Shown here in pieces: positions 32,788-43,300 of a DNA stretch of 64,000 nucleotides (within the stretch, counting starts at the first letter, position 1; each line of letters opens with the position of its first letter). This stretch comes from an uncultured Christensenellaceae bacterium (GTDB lineage: Bacteria; Bacillota; Clostridia; Christensenellales; UBA3700), in the NCBI GenBank assembly GCA_944383905.1, contig CALWRI010000007.1, positions 1 to 64,000 of the forward strand. The letters are read 5' to 3'. Position numbers and translations under genes: made by a program. The notes below the pieces were generated by a model, which was not told the DNA's origin, ran no database searches, and was given only the letters and a program-made list of their open reading frames with translations.

Positions 32788-33567
32788 ATGCAAATATACA
32801 TAGAGTATGTGATAGCGGACAATCTCGCGGTCAACGTGCTTCTCATCTACGCGACGGTATTGACTCTGAAAAGAAAATTCAGCGTTTTGAGAGCGTTTAT
32901 CGCCGCGGCGGCAGGTACGGCTTTTGCAGTCGTAATGCCGCTTTGGGAGCTTAAAGCGCTCTTTCTCGCAAAGACCGTTCTCGCTCTTTTTATGTCGGCG
33001 GTAATGTTAAGGCACAAAGATTGCAAAAGCTATCTGAAATGTCTTGCGATCTTTTTGCTGTACACATTTCTGACGGGCGGTATATGCGCCGCGCTTCTCA
33101 GCGCAAACGAAGGTTTTGCGGCGTTGAAGAATCCGAACGGTTACGTCCCCGCCGCGGTAGCCGTATCCGCGCTTGCGTGTCTTGTCGTAGCAAAAAAAAT
33201 CGTCGGATATGTAACGCTCGCTAAGCGGGAAAGCAAATATACCGCAGAAGTAAAGCTGTACGTCGGCGGACGGTGTTTCGAATGCAAAGGCTATTGGGAC
33301 AGCGGAAACAGACTTTATTACAAAGGCGTCATTCCCGTGGTCGTCTCGGGCGCGGATTTTGCGAAAAAACTCGAGACCTGCAATGCGCGGCGCGTCGACG
33401 ACATAAAGGTTACGACGGTGTCGGGAAGCAAGACGCTGCGCGGCTTTGTTGCAGACAAAATATCGGTCAGAGAGGGTGACGGGACGAGAGAGACGGACAA
33501 CGTGGTTATAGGCATAGGGGAAAGCGATTTCAAAGGTTTTTCCCTTCTTCTCAACTGCGATTTATAG
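32788..33567 (+). CDS. spoIIGA: Sporulation sigma-E processing protease SpoIIGA
   Basis: A 259-residue protein with five N-terminal membrane helices (about 1-150) and a C-terminal aspartic protease domain in which Asp171 lies in YWDSGNRL. It cleaves pro-sigma-E in the mother cell after a signal from the forespore. Start ATG at 32788 gives the family N-terminus [16 protein letters not shown]; a TTG 33 bases upstream would include the -10 region. Directly followed by its substrate gene sigE after eight bases, and next to ftsZ as in Bacillus. Confidence 0.95.
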   Translation: MQIYIEYVIADNLAVNVLLIYATVLTLKRKFSVLRAFIAAAAGTAFAVVMPLWELKALFLAKTVLALFMSAVMLRHKDCKSYLKCLAIFLLYTFLTGGICAALLSANEGFAALKNPNGYVPAAVAVSALACLVVAKKIVGYVTLAKRESKYTAEVKLYVGGRCFECKGYWDSGNRLYYKGVIPVVVSGADFAKKLETCNARRVDDIKVTTVSGSKTLRGFVADKISVREGDGTRETDNVVIGIGESDFKGFSLLLNCDL

Positions 33568-33575
33568 GAGGAAAT

Positions 33576-34286
33576 ATGCTGGACAGGATAATAAAATTCA
33601 TAAAAAAACTGTTTGCAAGTCCGCTTGAAGACGACAAAGGAGTGGATTATCTCAACGGAGGCGAAACTTTGCCCGCGCCGTTGTCGGCAGACGAAGAAAA
33701 AGAGCTCGTATCGCGCCATGCCGCGGGAGACAGGAAAGCGAGGGAAAAACTCATCGAACACAATCTTCGCCTCGTCGTCTACATAGCCAAAAAATTCGAC
33801 GGCTCCAACGTCGATATAGACGATCTTATCAGCGTCGGCACGATCGGTCTGATAAAAGCGGTCAATTCTTTCGACGGCGCAAAGCAGATAAAGCTGGCGA
33901 CATATGCGAGCAGGTGTATAGAAAACGAGATCCTGATGCATCTCCGAAAAGCTGTAAGGACTAAAAGCGAGATGTCTTTTGACGAGCCACTCAACGTGGA
34001 TTGGGAAGGCAACGTGCTTCTTTTGTCCGACGTACTCGGCACGGACAGCGACGTCACCTGCAAAGACGTAGAAAACGAAGAAGAAAAGGATATACTCATA
34101 GATACGTTCAAGAGACTGCCTCCGAGAGAGAGACAGATCGTCAAACTCCGCTTCGGACTTCTCGGCGCGCAGAAAAAGACTCAAAAAGAGATCGCCGATC
34201 TGATGGGGATTTCACAATCCTACATATCGCGGCTTGAGAAAAAAGTCATGAAAAAACTAAAAAAAGAACTGATGAAAAGCGTATAA
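33576..34286 (+). CDS. sigE: Sporulation sigma factor E (pro-sigma-E)
   Basis: A 236-residue sigma-70 family protein with regions 2 (about 65-125: [19 protein letters not shown]... [17 protein letters not shown]) and 4 (about 180-230, [19 protein letters not shown]). The first 25-30 residues are the amphipathic pro-sequence ([19 protein letters not shown]) removed by SpoIIGA. It directs early mother-cell transcription. RBS TAGGAGG, translationally close to spoIIGA. Confidence 0.96.
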   Translation: MLDRIIKFIKKLFASPLEDDKGVDYLNGGETLPAPLSADEEKELVSRHAAGDRKAREKLIEHNLRLVVYIAKKFDGSNVDIDDLISVGTIGLIKAVNSFDGAKQIKLATYASRCIENEILMHLRKAVRTKSEMSFDEPLNVDWEGNVLLLSDVLGTDSDVTCKDVENEEEKDILIDTFKRLPPRERQIVKLRFGLLGAQKKTQKEIADLMGISQSYISRLEKKVMKKLKKELMKSV

Positions 34287-34309
34287 AACGTCGAAAACCG
34301 CTAATAATA
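34281..34309 (+). promoter_or_regulatory. Candidate forespore (sigma-F/G type) promoter of sigG
   Basis: GTATA at 34281-34285, 15 bases, CTAATAATA at 34301-34309. It resembles the forespore pattern GYATA-N15-GGNNANNNTA and overlaps the sigE stop codon. By-eye match. Confidence 0.45.
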
Positions 34310-34357
34310 GCAGACAACGACAGGTGCGCCCGTTCACGGATACATACGGAGGTGAAT

Positions 34358-35125
34358 ATGGTGCACAAAGTGGTTATTTGCGGCGTGGATACGAACACGC
34401 TGCCGAAATTGAGCAAAGAGCAGTCCGAAAAACTGATATCTCTCGCGAAAAGCGGCGACGCGGCTGCGAGAGAAGAGCTTGCAAAGGCAAATATCAGGCT
34501 CGTACTCTCCGTCGTGCAGAGATTCAACAACAAGGGCAACAGCGACGATCTGTTTCAGGTCGGTATGGTCGGTTTGCTCAAGGCGATCGACAACTTCAAC
34601 GCAGCGTTCAACGTGCGTTTTTCGACCTATGCCGTGCCTATGATAATAGGAGAGATCAGGCGTTTTCTCAAGGACGGTACGGGCATTAAGGTGAGCAGAA
34701 GCATGAGGGACACGGCGTACAAGGTGCTCAAAGCCAAAGAGGAGCTCGAAAGAACGAGACAGACGACCCCGACTGCCGTCGAGATCGCCGAAGAGATCGA
34801 TCTGCCGATAAAAGAGGTCGTCTGCGCGCTCGACGCCGTCAGCGAACCCGTCTATCTTCAGGAGCCCGTTTTCAACGACGGAGAAGAAGGAATGGTGCTC
34901 GAAGAACAGATCGGAGACGGAAAAAACACGGATGAGAGGTGGACAGATCGGATATGTATTTCCGACGCGATCAGAGACCTGCCCGAAAAGGAGAGAAAGG
35001 TGCTCGTGCTGCGGTATTATTACGGCAAGACGCAGACGGAGATCTCGGCGCAGATCAACATTTCGCAGGCGCAGGTCAGCAGACTCGAAAAAAACGCGCT
35101 CGCAAAGATGAAGCAGTATTTATAA
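34358..35125 (+). CDS. sigG: Sporulation sigma factor G
   Basis: A 255-residue sigma factor. The N-terminal motif VHKVVICGVDTNTLPKLS is specific to sigma-G, followed by region 2 (DDLFQVGMVGLLKAIDNFN... RFSTYAVPMIIGEIRRFLKDG), region 3 and region 4 (INISQAQVSRLEKNALAKMK). It drives late forespore genes. The ATG at 34358 has CGGAGGTG upstream and is preferred over a GTG two codons earlier. It follows sigE by about 70 bases with a possible forespore promoter in the gap. Confidence 0.96.
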   Translation: MVHKVVICGVDTNTLPKLSKEQSEKLISLAKSGDAAAREELAKANIRLVLSVVQRFNNKGNSDDLFQVGMVGLLKAIDNFNAAFNVRFSTYAVPMIIGEIRRFLKDGTGIKVSRSMRDTAYKVLKAKEELERTRQTTPTAVEIAEEIDLPIKEVVCALDAVSEPVYLQEPVFNDGEEGMVLEEQIGDGKNTDERWTDRICISDAIRDLPEKERKVLVLRYYYGKTQTEISAQINISQAQVSRLEKNALAKMKQYL

Positions 35126-35165
35126 TTTTTTTCGCGTTAAACGCGGAATTTGTCATAATTTGACG

Positions 35166-35193
35166 ACGCCTCCCGTAAATTATCGGGAGGTGT
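35166..35193 (+). promoter_or_regulatory. Hairpin sequestering the ylmC ribosome binding site
   Basis: ACGCCTCCCG pairs with CGGGAGGTGT (10 bp, one G-T) around an 8-base loop. The 3' arm contains the whole GGGAGG Shine-Dalgarno sequence, seven bases before the ylmC ATG. No T-tract follows. Confidence 0.65.
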
Positions 35194-35197
35194 TGTT

Positions 35198-35473
35198 ATG
35201 TTGAACGATCTTACTTTTTGCGAACTCAAAGAAAAAGAGGTTATCAATGTCGTTGACGGCAGAAGGCTGGGAAGGCTTCTCGACATTGCGTTTACGCCGG
35301 GCGGCAAGATCACGGGACTTATCGTGCCCGGAGAAAAAAAGTTTCTCAAGAACATAACCTGTTCGGACAGCATTTTCGTACCGTGGAGATGCATCGTCAG
35401 GATAGGCGAGGACGCCATTCTGGTAGAGCTTTCGCAGGACGCGCCTCCGCCGCCCGTAAAATGCGATTGCTGA
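35198..35473 (+). CDS. ylmC: YlmC/YmxH-family sporulation-associated PRC-barrel protein
   Basis: A 91-residue PRC-barrel protein (FCELKEKEVINVVDGRRLGRLLDIAF... GKITGLIVPG... VPWRCIVRIGEDAILVEL), the YlmC/YmxH family found in endospore formers. Its biochemical role is not established; in Bacillus ylmC also lies near sigG. A Pro-rich, Cys-ending tail (PPPPVKCDC) follows the barrel. The ribosome binding site is locked in a hairpin, suggesting translational control or coupling to transcription from sigG. Confidence 0.85.
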   Translation: MLNDLTFCELKEKEVINVVDGRRLGRLLDIAFTPGGKITGLIVPGEKKFLKNITCSDSIFVPWRCIVRIGEDAILVELSQDAPPPPVKCDC

Positions 35474-35507
35474 TCTGCGTGGGAAGATCCCGTCGCTCCA
35501 AAGTCAA

Positions 35508-35543
35508 CATATTGCGTATACGCTGGACATTTACCGCAATATG
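35508..35543. promoter_or_regulatory. Perfect inverted repeat flanking the nrdR -35 box
   Basis: CATATTGCG (35508-35516) and CGCAATATG (35535-35543) form a perfect 9-bp inverted repeat with an 18-base centre that contains the -35 element. A repressor dimer or a looped pair of half-sites is plausible. Confidence 0.6.
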
Positions 35544-35552
35544 AGGTATAAT
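35524..35552 (+). promoter_or_regulatory. sigma-A promoter of nrdR
   Basis: -35 TGGACA at 35524-35529, 17-bp spacer, -10 TATAAT at 35547-35552. The nrdR start is 25 bases downstream after CGGAGGA. Confidence 0.82.
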
Positions 35553-35576
35553 GTATGCGTATCGGAGGATTTGGAT

Positions 35577-36065
35577 ATGAAATGCATATATTGCGGTTGC
35601 ATGGACAGCAAGGTCATTGACAGCAGACTCAACGAGGACGGCACGTCAATCAGGCGCAGGAGAGAATGCGTCGCCTGCGGCAAGCGTTTCACGACATACG
35701 AGACCATAGAGACGACTCCCATAATGGTGATAAAAAAGTCGGGTTGCAGGCAGATATTTTCACCCGCAAAACTCAAAAACGGCATACTCAAGGCTTGCGA
35801 CAAGCGTCCCGTGAGCATGCAGCAGATCGACAAACTCGTCTCCGACATCGAGAAAAAACTCGCCAACGGGCTTGAACAGGAAGTTACGTCCGATTATATC
35901 GGAGATCTCGTAATGGACGGGCTCAAGGAGATTGACGACGTGGCATACGTCAGATTCGCCGCGGTGCACAGACAGTTCAAGGACATCAATTCCTGGCTCG
36001 GAGAAATAAACGAGATCCTCAAAAACAAGAATGCCGGCAAACAGGACAACGACGGCAAAAAATAA
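35577..36065 (+). CDS. nrdR: Ribonucleotide reductase repressor NrdR
   Basis: A 162-residue protein with the N-terminal zinc ribbon (Cys3, Cys6, Cys31, Cys34) and an ATP-cone domain (about 48-138, VIKKSGCRQIFSPAKLKNGILKAC). It binds ATP/dATP and represses ribonucleotide reductase genes at NrdR boxes. The ATG at 35577 is used; an in-frame ATG at 35541 lies upstream of the -10 box. Monocistronic, with promoter, inverted repeat and terminator. No nrd structural genes are nearby. Confidence 0.97.
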   Translation: MKCIYCGCMDSKVIDSRLNEDGTSIRRRRECVACGKRFTTYETIETTPIMVIKKSGCRQIFSPAKLKNGILKACDKRPVSMQQIDKLVSDIEKKLANGLEQEVTSDYIGDLVMDGLKEIDDVAYVRFAAVHRQFKDINSWLGEINEILKNKNAGKQDNDGKK

Positions 36066-36072
36066 AAGACGC

Positions 36073-36098
36073 GACCCTCGAAAGAGGGTCTTTTTTTT
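36073..36098 (+). terminator. Rho-independent terminator after nrdR
   Basis: Perfect 7-bp stem GACCCTC/GAGGGTC closed by a GAAA tetraloop, then eight T. Confidence 0.96.
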
Positions 36099-36115
36099 AC
36101 GTTTTTCGACAAAAA

Positions 36116-36145
36116 AGTATAACGGCGACGACTGCGGCATAGATT
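36116..36145 (+). promoter_or_regulatory. Candidate mother-cell promoter of sigK
   Basis: AGTATAA, 15 bases, CATAGATT resembles a sigma-E/K-type promoter (-10 CATACAAT), 17 bases before the sigK start. By-eye match. Confidence 0.4.
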
Positions 36146-36162
36146 TATCGGGAGGTGGATCT

Positions 36163-36864
36163 ATGTTTTTGAGCGGAATTTTCGCATTGCTGTCAAATCT
36201 GCTGTTTTTCAGCGGCTACATAAAAAACAAAAACTGTTTTCCCAAGCCGCTTTCTCCCGAAAAGGAAAAAGAGCTTCTCGAAAGAATAGAAAAGGGCGAC
36301 AAGGAAGCGCGCGACGACCTGATAAAACACAATATGAGACTCGTCGTGCATATCGTAAAAAAATACGCGAATTACGGCGACAATGACGAGCTTATCAGCG
36401 TCGGGTCCATCGGTCTCATCAAGGCTGTCAATTCGTATCACGACGGCAAGGGGACGCAGTTTGCGACCTATGCGAGCAGGTGTATAGAAAACGAGATACT
36501 CATGGTCATCCGCGCAGGCAGAAAGTACAGGAACACAAAGTCGCTCTACGAGCCTGTCAGCTACGACAAGGACGGCAACGAGGTGACTCTCATCGACCTG
36601 ATCGGTCAGGAAGAAGAGAGCGTGATAAGCAAGGTCGAAAGCAAGATCGTACAGGAAAAGCTGCTCGCCGTCGCAAAAAAGACGCTCGACGACAGAGAAT
36701 ACGAGATAATTACTTTGCGTTACGGGATAGACTGCGACAAAGCCTGCACGCAGAACGAAGTTGCGGAGAAGTTCGGCATTTCGCGTTCATACGTCTCGAG
36801 GATAGAAAAAAAGGCGCTTTTCAAAATGAGAAAATATATGGAAGAGCACGGTTTGACCTTTTAA
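36163..36864 (+). CDS. sigK: Sporulation sigma factor K (pro-sigma-K)
   Basis: A 233-residue sigma factor. The hydrophobic start MFLSGIFALLSNLLFFSGYI is the pro-sequence typical of membrane-held pro-sigma-K. Region 2 ([21 protein letters not shown]... [17 protein letters not shown]) and region 4 (NEVAEKFGISRSYVSRIEKKALFKMRKYM) are complete, so the gene is not split by a skin-type element. It controls late mother-cell genes, including coat proteins. RBS GGGAGGTGG. Candidate sigma-E-like promoter upstream. Confidence 0.95.
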   Translation: MFLSGIFALLSNLLFFSGYIKNKNCFPKPLSPEKEKELLERIEKGDKEARDDLIKHNMRLVVHIVKKYANYGDNDELISVGSIGLIKAVNSYHDGKGTQFATYASRCIENEILMVIRAGRKYRNTKSLYEPVSYDKDGNEVTLIDLIGQEEESVISKVESKIVQEKLLAVAKKTLDDREYEIITLRYGIDCDKACTQNEVAEKFGISRSYVSRIEKKALFKMRKYMEEHGLTF

Positions 36865-36894
36865 TCGCTTGCATTTTGCGCCGCACGGTGATAC

Positions 36895-36900
36895 TATAAT
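36895..36900 (+). promoter_or_regulatory. -10 box of the RNase P RNA promoter
   Basis: TATAAT ends two bases before the start of the mapped RNA, with the paired P1 strand starting at 36905. No -35 with ideal spacing is clear; TTGCAT is 20 bases upstream. Confidence 0.6.
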
Positions 36901-36902
36901 CC

Positions 36903-37225
36903 GAGAGACAGTCGGATAAACGCAGCCCGAAAGGGGTGAGGAAAGTCCGGGCATCGCAAGGCAGGGTGCCGGCCAGTTACCGGTGAAGGCGACTTCAAGG
37001 AAAGTGCAACAGAAATAAACCGCCCGCAAGGGTAAGGATGGAAAGGCGAGGTAAGAGCTCACCGCTTCTCCGGCGACGGAGAAGGCTCTGTAAACCCCAC
37101 CCGATGCAAGAGAAAACGACATATGCGGTCGCCTGCCGCGTCGGAAAATCGCTTGAGGCGAGTGGCAACACGCGTCCTAGACAGATGTTTATCCAAGACA
37201 GAACCCGGCTTACAGACTGTCTCGC
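36903..37225 (+). ncRNA. rnpB: RNase P RNA, A-type, compact
   Basis: Conserved blocks are present in order: GAGGAAAGTCCGGGC (P4 5' strand), GGCAGGGTGCCGG, GGAAAGTGCAACAGAAATA, AAGAGCTCACCG, TAAACCCCACC, GATGCAAG, and AGACAGAACCCGGCTTAC (P4 3' strand). The ends pair as GAGACAGTC (36905-36913) with GACTGTCTC (37215-37223). At roughly 320 nt it is shorter than the E. coli RNA (377). It is the catalytic RNA that matures tRNA 5' ends. Confidence 0.97.
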
Positions 37226-37245
37226 CCGCAAGGGTGATCGTTATT

Positions 37246-37268
37246 TCCGCTTTACGGCGGATTTTTTT
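37246..37268 (+). terminator. Terminator of rnpB
   Basis: Short stem TCCGC/GCGGA with a 6-base loop followed by seven T, 20 bases past the RNA 3' end. Confidence 0.75.
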
Positions 37269-37312
37269 ATAAACTGCGTAAAGATGTAAATAATTGCTAC
37301 AGAGGTGCAATC

Positions 37313-40300
37313 ATGTTTATTTACGTCATTACGGCGCTTGCGGTGCTTGCGGTCGTCTGTCTGTCCGCGATCGTCGCGCAGAGCGCAAGGAAATTCGATT
37401 ATTCCGAATACGTCGTCGGCGGAGATTTTTCCGTCAACATCAAACAGCTTGCGATAGAAATGAAAAAGGTCGACAAAGTCGGCGCCGTGCCCGACGTCGG
37501 GACTCTGACCCGCACTATCAGGCGCGCCTTCAAACTCGTCCGAGCAAAGGCAAAGCGGGGAGAGCCTCTTCTTGAATGCGAAAAGTGGATTGTCGAAAAC
37601 TGTCGCGCTGTCACTCTCAACGTAAAGAGGGCGAATTACAGACAATTCGCGACTCTGCCTCACAGAGGCGAAGCGCGGGTCGTTCATCTCGCGTCGACCG
37701 TCGTTTCGCAGACTTATTGCGATATCAACGCGGAAAAAATCGCGTCTGCCGTGCACGAGTTTTGCAGATATACGCCGTTGACTTATGATGAGATTTGCGC
37801 TCTCAAAGGCGCGTTCGAAATAGCTCTACTGAAAAAGATCGCTTACGTCGGCAAAAAGATAATTTCTCTCGAAAGAGCAAGACGCCGCGCGGAAGAGGAC
37901 AGAGAGCCCGATCCGCGCTATGCGAAAAAAGAGGGATATCTGCATTACTATACGGCTCTCGGTAAAAGGATTCCCGAAAAATTCCTTTCTTCCTATACCG
38001 AAATAGACGTCGAAAACGTGGATTTTGCGTTTGCGGGAGCGACTGCGGACTATGCGAGACTCGCTGCCAACGCGATAAAGTCGTTCAAATCCTCGCCCGA
38101 GATATTCACGCCGTTCTTTTGCGTGTCCCTTTCTCCGGTCGACAGGTTTTATTCACGCGACGATTCTTACAGACAGAGCGACTGCGCATCCAAAGAGCAA
38201 TACCTTGCCGCTACCGCAAAGCTCGCGAGATATTTCAATGCGGGCGAATACGCGGTAGCAAAAGGCGCTTTCGACCTCGCGGCGCGTTTTAATCTGCATT
38301 TCGGCGAAATAATTTTCGATCACAGATACAGTCTGCGCTCGCACGTCAAAGGAAGATACGTCGCAAAGCCCAAGAGGACTTCGTACGCTTTGGACAAATG
38401 GGCGTATTATCTTTCGGTCTTTCTGCTTCAGGCGGCATTTTCGCTTGTCTCGGGATTTCTTTTGCCGCCTGTATGGTTGAGGATAACGGTCAGCGCGCTC
38501 ACTTTCGTCGCTTGTTATCCGGCTTGCGCTTATATCGCGGAGCGAGTGATCTCGTATTTTCTGCCCAAACGTCCCGTGCCGAGAATGAACAACGCGCGCG
38601 TACCCGACGACGCAAAGACGGCGGTTGTCGTCTCGCATTATCTGACCGACACCGAACAGGCGGAAAAAGCGGTCTCGTCGCTGCTTGCGATGCAGGCGGT
38701 GAACGACGACGACAACGTCTGCTACTGTCTTCTCGCGGACTTTGCTCCTTCAAAGCAAAAGATTGCGGAAGAAGACGACGAAATAATTGCCCGTCTCAAC
38801 AGATACGCCTCAAAGCGCAATTTCGTGATACTCGTCAGAAGTCGGGTGAAGACGGGCAGAAATTACGGCGCGTATGAGAGAAAACGCGGCGCGTTGAGGG
38901 ATCTGAACGAGTGTCTGCTTAGCGGCGATACGGGGAAGTTCAGGTACGTTTCGCAAAAATTTCCGTTCAGACCGCGTTTCGTGATAACTCTCGACGAGGA
39001 CAGCAGAACCGCTCCCGGCGAGATAAGGACTGCGGTCAATACCGCTTTGCATCCGCTCAACGCGAAATACGATATGCTCGCTTTTTCGTCGGTATATTCG
39101 CTGTCCTCTCTGAAAACGCCGTATTCGCGCAAGTTCTCCGAGAACGCAGGGGGACAGACGTATTGCAATTATGACGACTTTTATTTCAACCTGTGCGGCA
39201 GAGCGGTCTTTTGCGGCAAAGGCATTTACGATCTCGAAGCGTTTCACGCAAAGACTTCTTCGGTTATCCCCGACGGAAAGGTGTTGAGCCACGATATTCT
39301 CGAAGGCGCGCTCACCGATACGGGGTCACTCAATCTCGCCGTGGCGGAAGACGCGCCGGATACGTTCGTAAGCGACGATGCGCGCGAACGCAGATGGAAG
39401 AGAGGAGACGTTCTTCTGCTTCCTTTCGCGACGAAAAAGTATTGTTCGGACGGCATATACAGGTACGTCATACTCAAAAACGCGTTTTCCTGCCTTGCCC
39501 CCGTTGCGGCTTTCGTTTTATGGATATTAGCGTTCACGCAAGGTTACGTCGCAATGGCGATACCTGTGTTTTTTTCGTGCTTTTCCGCGATAGTCGCTTC
39601 GCTTGCCATTACGACGGCGACAAGCTCGGGCATACGCTCATCCGAAGTGTTTTTCAGGATAGCAAAAACCGTGTTTTCCGCGCTTGCGGACGCGGCTTTG
39701 CTACCTTTTTACGCGTTTGACAACGCCTGCACCGTCATCGGTACTTTTGTCGATTACGTCTTCAATTCTTCCGCACTCCTCAAATGGAAACCCTTTTCTT
39801 CGCTTCAGGGCAAAAGAGGATTTTCGCGGCACGCCGCAGTCGTCGCACCTTCGTGCGTATTCGTCGTTGCCGTCGCAGCGCTGTGTTATCGGCACCCGCT
39901 CGTCGCGGTTTATGCGGCGATATTCCTTTTGGTCGCAAACTCGTTGTATTTTGCCGGCAAAAGCAAGGAAAGAGCGCAGTTTTCACAAAGCGGGATCAAC
40001 GTGCTGAAACAGTATGCAAAAGACACTTTTTCGTATTTCGAAGCACTTGAAAAAGATCTTCTCCCTTGCGACAACGTGCAGATATATCCGCCGAGAGGAA
40101 AGAGCGCGACGACTTCGCCGACAAACGTGGGATTCGCGTTGCTCGCTCAAGTCTGCGCCGCGGAACTCGGGATAAGGAGCGTCTCCGACGCACACGAAAG
40201 CATGGCGACTCTGACAGATACCGTTTTGCGCCTCGACAAATACAAAGGTCATCTTTACAATTGGTACGACGTATCTTCGGGAAAGCCCGCAAATCCGCTT

Positions 40301-43300
40301 TTCGTCTCGTCGGCAGACAGCGGGAATTTCGTCGCGGCGCTCATCGTATGCAGACGATTCTGCAAAAAGCACAACTATTTCGAGACCGCGGAAAAGTGCG
40401 CGAAACTTATAGACGAAACGGATTTTTCTTTCTTGACCGACAAAGACAAAAAAAGACTTTATATCGGTTACGACGTGGCGAAAAAAGAGTATGCGGGAGA
40501 GTACGATCTGCTTGCGAGCGAATCCCGCCTTGCCGGATACGTCGCATCGTGCGGCTCGTCTGACGACTCGCTGTGGAACGGTTTTTCGAGAGTGCAGACA
40601 AATTCAAAGGGCAACGTGCTCGTCTCATGGTCGGGTACGGCGTTCGAATATCTGCTGCCGCAGTTGTTCTTGAGAGATGTAAAAGGCTCGCTCGTCACTT
40701 CGTCGGTAGTCAACGCCGTCAGGACTTTCGTTTCGCGCAAATGCTGCGGTCTATGGGGCATAAGCGAGAGCGGTTATTTCGCTTTTGACTCCGACGCGAA
40801 CTATCAGTACAAAGCGCACGGCGTCGGAGAACTCGCGTTGAGGAATGAGGACGACTTGTGCGTTATCACACCTTACGCAAGCGCGCTCGCTCTGAAATAC
40901 GCCCCGAAGAAAGCGCTTTGCAATCTGCAAAAACTCGAAAGCTGCGGTTGTTACGGAGAATACGGATTTTTCGAGGCACTCGACTTTACGTCAGGCAAGA
41001 ATACGGTGAGCTCGTTTATGACACACCATCAGGGAATGATCTTGTGCGCCGTTACCAACGCGTTGACGGGCGGAGTTATCACGGAGTATTTCATGTCGGA
41101 CGAAAAAATGAGGGGCGGCGCGCTTTTGCTCGAAGAGAGAAAGATACCCGTCGTGACCCGCAAGGAAAAGAAGCGGGATTTCGTATTCGGCAACGACGAC
41201 GCGTACAGATACGAGGTCGAGCTTTCGGAATTTCCTACGGCGCATTTGCTTTACGGCAGAGAATACGGGATAGTCATCGACGATTACGGATGCGGATATT
41301 CGCGCTGGCGGGACAAGGACGTCAACGTGTTTTCTCACAGTTACTACAAAAACAGCGGAGGCTTCGGCTACTTCGTATGCGACGGAGAGAGGTTTTGCCC
41401 GACTTTCGCTCCGCTCAAAAAAGACGGAGGAGCGTTCAAAGCGACGTTCGGCAGAGACGAAGTCGTCTACGAAAACGTAAAGCGAAGTTGCAGACTGAAA
41501 ATTTACGCGCCTGATGTGATAAGCGGCGAAGTCAGAGAATATACGGTCACAAACGACAGCGACAGATCGAAGGATTACGATTTCGTATTCGCGGAGAGAG
41601 TCGCCATGTGTCCGAGAGAGGAATATGCGGCGCATCCAGCGTTCTGCGATCTGTTCGTGAGCGCGCGTTTTGACGAAAAGAGCAACACGGTATATCTGAA
41701 ACGCAAGCCGAGAGAACGTCACGGCGGCTTTTCGCTTGCGGCGACTCTCGTGTCCGACGGCGAAGCGACCGCGGAGTGCAACAGGCAAAATCTGTTCGGC
41801 AGGAACGGAGACGAGAGCGATCCTTGTTTCGATTTCGGCAAGACGTCGCCTTCGCTCGGAGACGTGATAACGCCGTGCGTCGGGCTCAAGCGCTCTTTTA
41901 CGCTCGCTCCCGGACAGAGCAAAACGCTCGCAGTCGTGATACAATGCGCCGAAGACGAAGCGACTCTCGAAAGCAGAGTTGCGCAAGTCACGGGTACGGA
42001 CTTTCTCGGATACGCCTGCAAGCCTGCCGCGGACGGTGCGGGAAGCGCTCTGAAAAAATACCTTTCGGACGAAGCGACCGCGCGTTATACGGACGCGCTT
42101 GCCGCAAAACTTCTTTACGAACCTTATCCGAAAAGCGCGTTGCTTGCCCGCGCGCAAAAACTTTTCCCCGTAGGATCCGAAGAAAAGACGGTGATACTCG
42201 ACTACGACGGCAACGCGGCGTTTACCAAAAAAGCAGTCAAAAGCGTGATAGCTTGCAGGCTTCTCGGCATAAACGTCAGATTTGTCGTGATATACGATCC
42301 GCAGAGATTTTCGGGCGAAGACACCGCCGCGGAGATCTGCGAGCGCTCGACCGTATCCGACCTGAGGAGCCTTCCGTTCGTATCTTTTATAGACAAAAGT
42401 CAATGCAAGCCGAACGATCTGAAAAACCTGATAGCCACGTCGTTTTTCGTGTTGAGAGAATTTAGAAGCGCGGATAAGGGCGCCGTCGGGATAGCGGTCA
42501 GGAGAAGAAGCGGAGCGGTCGCGTTCGAAGACTGCGAAAAACCGCGGCTTTTCGCGTGCGGCAACGGCGGTTTCGATCAAAACGGAGATTATATCGTCGA
42601 CAGCGTGCCCGCCGCGCCGTATTCCAACGTCGTATGTTCGGCGACGGGGGGATTCGTGACGACTGAAAACGGCGGCGGGTTCTGCTATTTTCTCAACAGT
42701 CAGGCAAACAAGCTGTCGGGTTGGAGCAACGATCAATGCGCCGATCCGCCTTTTGAACGCATACTCGTGTCGGACGGTCAATCCGTTATCAGGCTCAACA
42801 AGCTCAATCGCGGAGGTTACGTCAGACACGCGAAAGGCTTTACCGAATACGTCTGCCGCACCGCAAACGCGGAATACCGACTGAAAAAGAGCCTTTCTGC
42901 GGGCGGAAGGATAATCCTTTCGGACGTGACCGTCACCGTGACGGGCAGCAAACCGCTTTCAGTCGGGATAACTTATCTCGCGGAACCTTGCGCGGATTCC
43001 CGTGAAAACCGCTCGGACGTGTTCTGTGAAGAATCGGGTGACGCGGTCAGGGTCGTCAACGTAAAGACGGAGCGCAGTTTTTATCTCTATTGCGGCGAAA
43101 AGGCGGAGCTTATCACGGATTGCGCGCAGGCTATGTCGAGAGGGATAAACGGCTTTAATCCCAAAAGGGTAAAAAGTCCGTTCAACAATCCTATGTGTGG
43201 AGCGACAGCAGCGGTAAACATTGAGGCGGGAACAAGCAAAAAGATCTCGTTCATGCTGTGCGACGGGGAAGAAACGCTCGGTATGGCGAGGAGAAAAGAG

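Noticed and set aside
40991..42829. 612-codon minus-strand frame opposite the glucan synthase
   Set aside because: Arg/Val/Phe-biased shadow typical of this codon usage; the plus-strand gene is continuous over 2497 codons.
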